Assembly (NCBI GenBank): GCA_944389295.1 | Contig: CALXLV010000042.1 | Location: 1-43,904, forward strand | DNA length: 43,904 bases | Origin: an uncultured Spirochaetaceae bacterium | Lineage (GTDB): Bacteria > Spirochaetota > Spirochaetia > Sphaerochaetales > Sphaerochaetaceae | Direction of reading: 5' to 3' | Part shown: piece after piece, positions 39,595 to 43,904 of the stretch | How positions within the stretch are numbered: the first letter of the stretch is position 1 | Layout of the letters: each line of letters begins with the position of its first letter | Made by a program: the position numbers and the translations under genes | The notes under the pieces: model-generated | Databases searched by the model: none | Seen by the model: the letters and a program-made list of their open reading frames with translations, nothing else | Told to the model about the DNA's origin: nothing

Positions 39595-40938
39595 CTATAC
39601 CACTGTCTTGGACTTCCACGCTCCGCGCACGAAGCGTATCACGAACATGATTCCCCTGAAATACCAGTCGATGAACATTCCCCAGAGCACGCCTGTGAGC
39701 CCCAGTCCGAGCGTTATGCCGAGTATTCTGGAAAGGAGCACTCTGAACAGCCACATCGATATGATGGAGATGAACATTGTGTATTTGGCATCGCCTGCAG
39801 CCCTCAGGTAGTTCGGCACGGTGAATGCGAATGGCCAGAATATCGCAGTCTGGAACATGTTGAGCCTCGTCGTCGAGATTGCAAGTGCGTTTGCCTCCGG
39901 CGAGAGATTGTAGAGCATTGCAAGCTCCGGGGTCAGTATGTACATCACAGTGCTCGTGATGCCCATCATTATGTAGGTGAGTATCAGGAGCTTCTTCCCG
40001 TAGTATGAGGCTGATTTGTAGTCGCGGGCTCCGCAGCACTGTCCGATAACGGTTACGGCGGCCATGCCTACAGCCGTGCCTGGAATGTTTGCGAAAGTGG
40101 AGAGCGCGTTGAACACGGCGTTTGCGGCGATGGAGGCTGTACCTAGGTATGCCACTGTCGAGCTGACGAGTATCTTTCCGATGTGGAATACGCTGTTCTC
40201 GATTCCTGACGGCAGCGCTATCTTCAGCACTCTGCGTATCATCGTGAAGTCGACTTCCAGCTTGAGCGGCTCATCGACATGCACCTCTTCCTTCTTTCTA
40301 GTGACCTTGTAGACCATGAAAACGCATGCGGCGATACGTGAGGCAAGTGATGCGATTCCGGCTCCCATCGTTCCCATTCCGAATACATAGATGAGAAGGG
40401 AGTTTCCCGATACGTTTATCACATTCATGATGATGGAGACTATCATCGTGATGCGGCTCTTTCCCATCGAACGGAAGATCGCATTGCAGCTGTTCAGCAC
40501 GGCAAGAAACGGGAAGGAGAGGAGGATAGGCAGGAAGTAGTCGAGAGCGGAGTTCATGACGCTTTCCTCGATGTTCCCGTAGATCATGTGCATTATCGGG
40601 TGGCGGAAGAGGATGAGCACCACAGAGACCGTGACGGAGAAGGCTATCGAGAGATACATGAGCTGCTTCGCCGAGAAGCATGCCGACGCCCTGTCCTTCT
40701 TCCCCAGATACTGCGATGCGATCACAGCACCGCCTGTGGAGAACGCCGAGAAGAGAAAGACGAAGAGGTTCGACACCGAATCCACGAGTGAGACTCCTGA
40801 TACGGCATGCTCGCCGACGGTTGAGACCATTATCGTATCCATCATCCCTATCGTGACCGAGAGCAGCGTCTCTATCAGCAGCGGGATGATCAGAGATCTC
40901 AGATAACGGTTGTCAAATGGCTCTGCGGTTCTCTGCAT
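39595..40938 (-). CDS. MATE-family exporter (third copy)
   Basis: 447 residues, the same length as the copy at 7385 and closely similar throughout: IIPL near the N-terminus, SVTIGMMDTIMVSTVGEHAV, SGVSLVDSVSNL, and ANAVFNALSTFANIPGTAVG. About 12 hydrophobic segments. It has no Shine-Dalgarno; TAGATT ends six bases before the ATG with TTGCAT 17 bases further up, so a leaderless transcript is predicted. The 3' end borders the possible IS21 remnant. Substrate unknown. Confidence 0.9.
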   Translation of the reverse strand: MQRTAEPFDNRYLRSLIIPLLIETLLSVTIGMMDTIMVSTVGEHAVSGVSLVDSVSNLFVFLFSAFSTGGAVIASQYLGKKDRASACFSAKQLMYLSIAFSVTVSVVLILFRHPIMHMIYGNIEESVMNSALDYFLPILLSFPFLAVLNSCNAIFRSMGKSRITMIVSIIMNVINVSGNSLLIYVFGMGTMGAGIASLASRIAACVFMVYKVTRKKEEVHVDEPLKLEVDFTMIRRVLKIALPSGIENSVFHIGKILVSSTVAYLGTASIAANAVFNALSTFANIPGTAVGMAAVTVIGQCCGARDYKSASYYGKKLLILTYIMMGITSTVMYILTPELAMLYNLSPEANALAISTTRLNMFQTAIFWPFAFTVPNYLRAAGDAKYTMFISIISMWLFRVLLSRILGITLGLGLTGVLWGMFIDWYFRGIMFVIRFVRGAWKSKTVV

Positions 40939-40944
40939 AAGAAC

Positions 40945-40973
40945 AATCTAAGATGCAGGGCGGAACTATGCAA
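40945..40973 (-). promoter_or_regulatory. promoter of the third MATE gene (leaderless)
   Basis: On the minus strand TTGCAT (40973-40968), 17 bases, TAGATT (40950-40945), then six bases to the ATG. The -35 matches consensus only at TTG. Confidence 0.45.
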
Positions 40974-40987
40974 TCAGAAAATCCGTG

Positions 40988-41016
40988 AAAAAAGGTGCAT
41001 TTTTCCCCGAAGGGGA
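40988..41016 (-). terminator. terminator after the dehydratase-type gene
   Basis: On the minus strand TTCCCC/GGGGAA closes a three-base loop (41016-41002, UUCG-like context), followed by AAAAATGCACC and a run of six Ts (40993-40988). It ends the operon at the right end of the window. Confidence 0.65.
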
Positions 41017-41025
41017 AGCGGATGG

Positions 41026-42289
<1,264 letters not shown>

Positions 42290-42297
<8 letters not shown>

Positions 42298-43904
42298 TGC
42301 TGTCTTCCATCTCAAGCGCCGCGAAGAGCGATCTCATCCTTATCTTCACCGCTCCCAGATTCGTTATCTCGTCTATCTTTATCTGCGTGTATATCCTGCC
42401 GCTGCTTCTGAGGATATCCTTCACCTCATCTGTCGTCACCGCATCCAGCCCGCAGCCGAACGACACAAGCTGCACGAGGTTCATGTCCTTCTGAGTGCAG
42501 ACATAGCGAGCTGCATCGTACATCCTTGCGTGGTATGTCCACTGGTTGAGCACGCCGAAGCTGCCTTTTCCCGTCAGCGGCGCGATTGAGTCCTCTGTTA
42601 TCACGGAAGCGCCAAGCTGGACTATCATGCGGTCGATGCCGTGGTTGATCTCCGGATCGGTGTGGTACGGACGCCCTGCAAGGACTATGATCGGCCTTTT
42701 TTCGATTCTGGAGATATCGATGATCTCCATAGCCTTGTCCGTGAGCCTGTGCCTGTAGACGTCGAGTTCCTCAAACGCCCTCTCCACAGCCTTCTTCGCC
42801 TCTTTCACCAGCACGTCGAAGAGCTCTGAGAGGCGCTTCGCAAGGTGTTCCGGATGCTCAAGGGAGAGATAGCCGAGGGTGAGGGGAATTCCGTTCAGAT
42901 CCTGATTTCCCTTTATGACCTCCCCGTAGTAGGCGACGACGGGGCAGTTGAAGTGGTTGTTTCCCTTCTCCTCGTCGATATTGTAGCTGGAGCAGGGGAT
43001 GAATATCCTGTCCACCTTCTGATCGACAAGGTACTGCACATGGCCGTGCATCAGCTTCGCCGGAAAGCATACCGTATCGGAGGGAATCGAGGCCTGTCCG
43101 TGTATGTAGAGCATCCTGTCCGAGAACGGTGAGACGACTGTATCGTAGCCGAGTTCCTGGAAGAGCGTGACGTAGAAGGGGAGAAGCTCGTAGATTCCGA
43201 GCGCGAGCGGAAGTCCGAGAGTGCCTCTCTTTCCGCTCTTTCTTTCCCTGTAAGTCTCCAGCAGGCCCTGCTTGAACGCATAGAGATCATATCGGTCTGC
43301 TGAAGCGGGAGCCTTGCCCGTGATCGGCTTCTCGCATCTGTTGCCGGATATCAGCCGACGCTTAGTGCCGAATGAGTTTATCGTGAGCAGACAGTGATTC
43401 GTGCATCCATTGCATCTGGCGTTCTTCACCGTATGTGTGAGGGCATCAAGCTCCTCTTTTCCGACTATTGACGAGACTTCAAGTCTGTCGCGCTTAGCCA
43501 TCATCTCAGCGTAGAGCGCCGCTCCGTATGCTCCCATCAGTCCCGCTATCTGCGGCCTGACGACCTCAAGTCCAAGCTCCTTCTCAAACGCCCTCAGGAC
43601 GGCATCATTGAGGAATGTTCCTCCCTGTACGACTATCCTGTGGCCCAGCTCATCGGGATTCGATGTCCTTATAACCTTATAGAGCGCGTTCTTTACTACG
43701 CTGATCGCAAGCCCTGCGGAGATGTCGTTTATCGAGGCTCCGTCCTTCTGCGCCTGCTTCACCGATGAGTTCATGAACACTGTGCATCTCGCTCCGGGCT
43801 CAACAGGAGGTTCCGCGGTTATCGCGAGCGAAGCGAACTCCTTCGCTGGTATCCCGAGAGCGTTGGCGAGCGTCTGCAGGAAGGAGCCGCAGCCAGAGGA
43901 ACAT
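42290..43904 (-). CDS. acyl-CoA dehydratase activase, BcrA/BadF-DUF2229 type, 5' end missing
   Basis: At least 538 residues, open at the right edge. The visible N-terminal part CSSGCGSFLQTLANALG matches the C-x-x-G-x-G-S-F-L motif of BadF/HgdC activases (ATPase domain with a cluster ligand cysteine). Later CNGCTNHCLLTINSFG and SGNRCEKPI, then RGTLGLPLALGIYELLPFY and SDTVCFPAKLMHGH, are the DUF2229 region. Activases use ATP to drive low-potential electron transfer to 2-hydroxyacyl-CoA dehydratases. In many anaerobes these domains form one chain of about 1,400 residues; here they are split by an eight-base overlap. Confidence 0.88.

Noticed and set aside
39465..39650. 61-residue plus-strand frame between trpS and the third MATE gene
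   Set aside because: No homology, and its 3' third lies antisense within the MATE coding region; likely chance.

Overview
The window looks like a chromosomal segment of an anaerobic, probably gut-associated spirochaete (Spirochaetota, Sphaerochaeta/Treponema-like). This is inferred from protein character, not from a database search. The pointers are a long eukaryote-type IleRS, a homodimeric-type GlyRS, the rplU-rpmA-obgE-nadD-yqeK-rsfS order, cysteine-less signal peptides ending in Ala/Gly-rich stretches on the solute-binding proteins, many short lipoproteins, and a poly-G tract in a promoter as known from Treponema. Most of the window reads as fairly GC-rich; 5640-7300 and the first kilobase are visibly richer in A/T.

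Layout. 1-125: end of an IS3-type element. 140-935: lipoprotein gene behind a promoter whose spacer holds nine Gs. 938-1474: orphan TetR regulator with a palindromic operator. 1613-5642: ribosome-biogenesis/NAD operon (rplU, rpmA, obgE, nadD, yqeK, a lipoprotein, rsfS, an unknown gene). 5639-7278: ABC-type ATPase plus small TOPRIM protein, a putative anti-phage pair with its own promoter. 7385-12885: MATE exporter, a TrpXYZ-type ABC importer with two tandem binding proteins, and a 50-residue acidic microprotein. 12949-15454: degenerate PdxA-like protein, a lipoprotein and an unknown gene. 15661-19328: four tightly packed genes encoding RloA-like ATPase, RloB-like protein, a membrane-anchored LuxR regulator and an alpha/beta hydrolase. 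19436-23491: gltX-glyS-tyrS operon. 23737-29668: lacI-led sugar ABC importer with an unclassified (alpha/alpha)6-type carbohydrate enzyme. 29860-31251: second MATE. 31490-32667: rpmF-acpP-rnc, meeting cca (minus strand). 34111-39306: ileS-lipoprotein-FmdB-trpS. 39396-39439: possible IS21-type end remnant. 39595-40938: third MATE. 41026-43904: 2-hydroxyacyl-CoA dehydratase/activase-type proteins, the activase running off the right edge.

How it fits together. Translation genes form the backbone: three ribosomal proteins, five aminoacyl-tRNA synthetases, RNase III, CCA-adding enzyme, ObgE and RsfS. Accessory modules are inserted between them: two different ATPase/nuclease-type pairs, three MATE exporters, two ABC importers and traces of two insertion sequences. 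The most promising candidate for an undescribed system is the 15661-19328 operon: its RloA-like ATPase keeps Walker A but has altered Walker B, signature and H-loop residues, and it is followed without gaps by a membrane LuxR regulator and a hydrolase.

Several genes without a Shine-Dalgarno sequence (pdxA-like, lacI, the third MATE, cca, nearly tetR) have a -10-like hexamer ending six (five for tetR) bases before the start codon. This suggests that leaderless transcripts are common in this organism. No tRNA, rRNA or CRISPR array was seen, and no gene-free stretch exceeds 300 bases.
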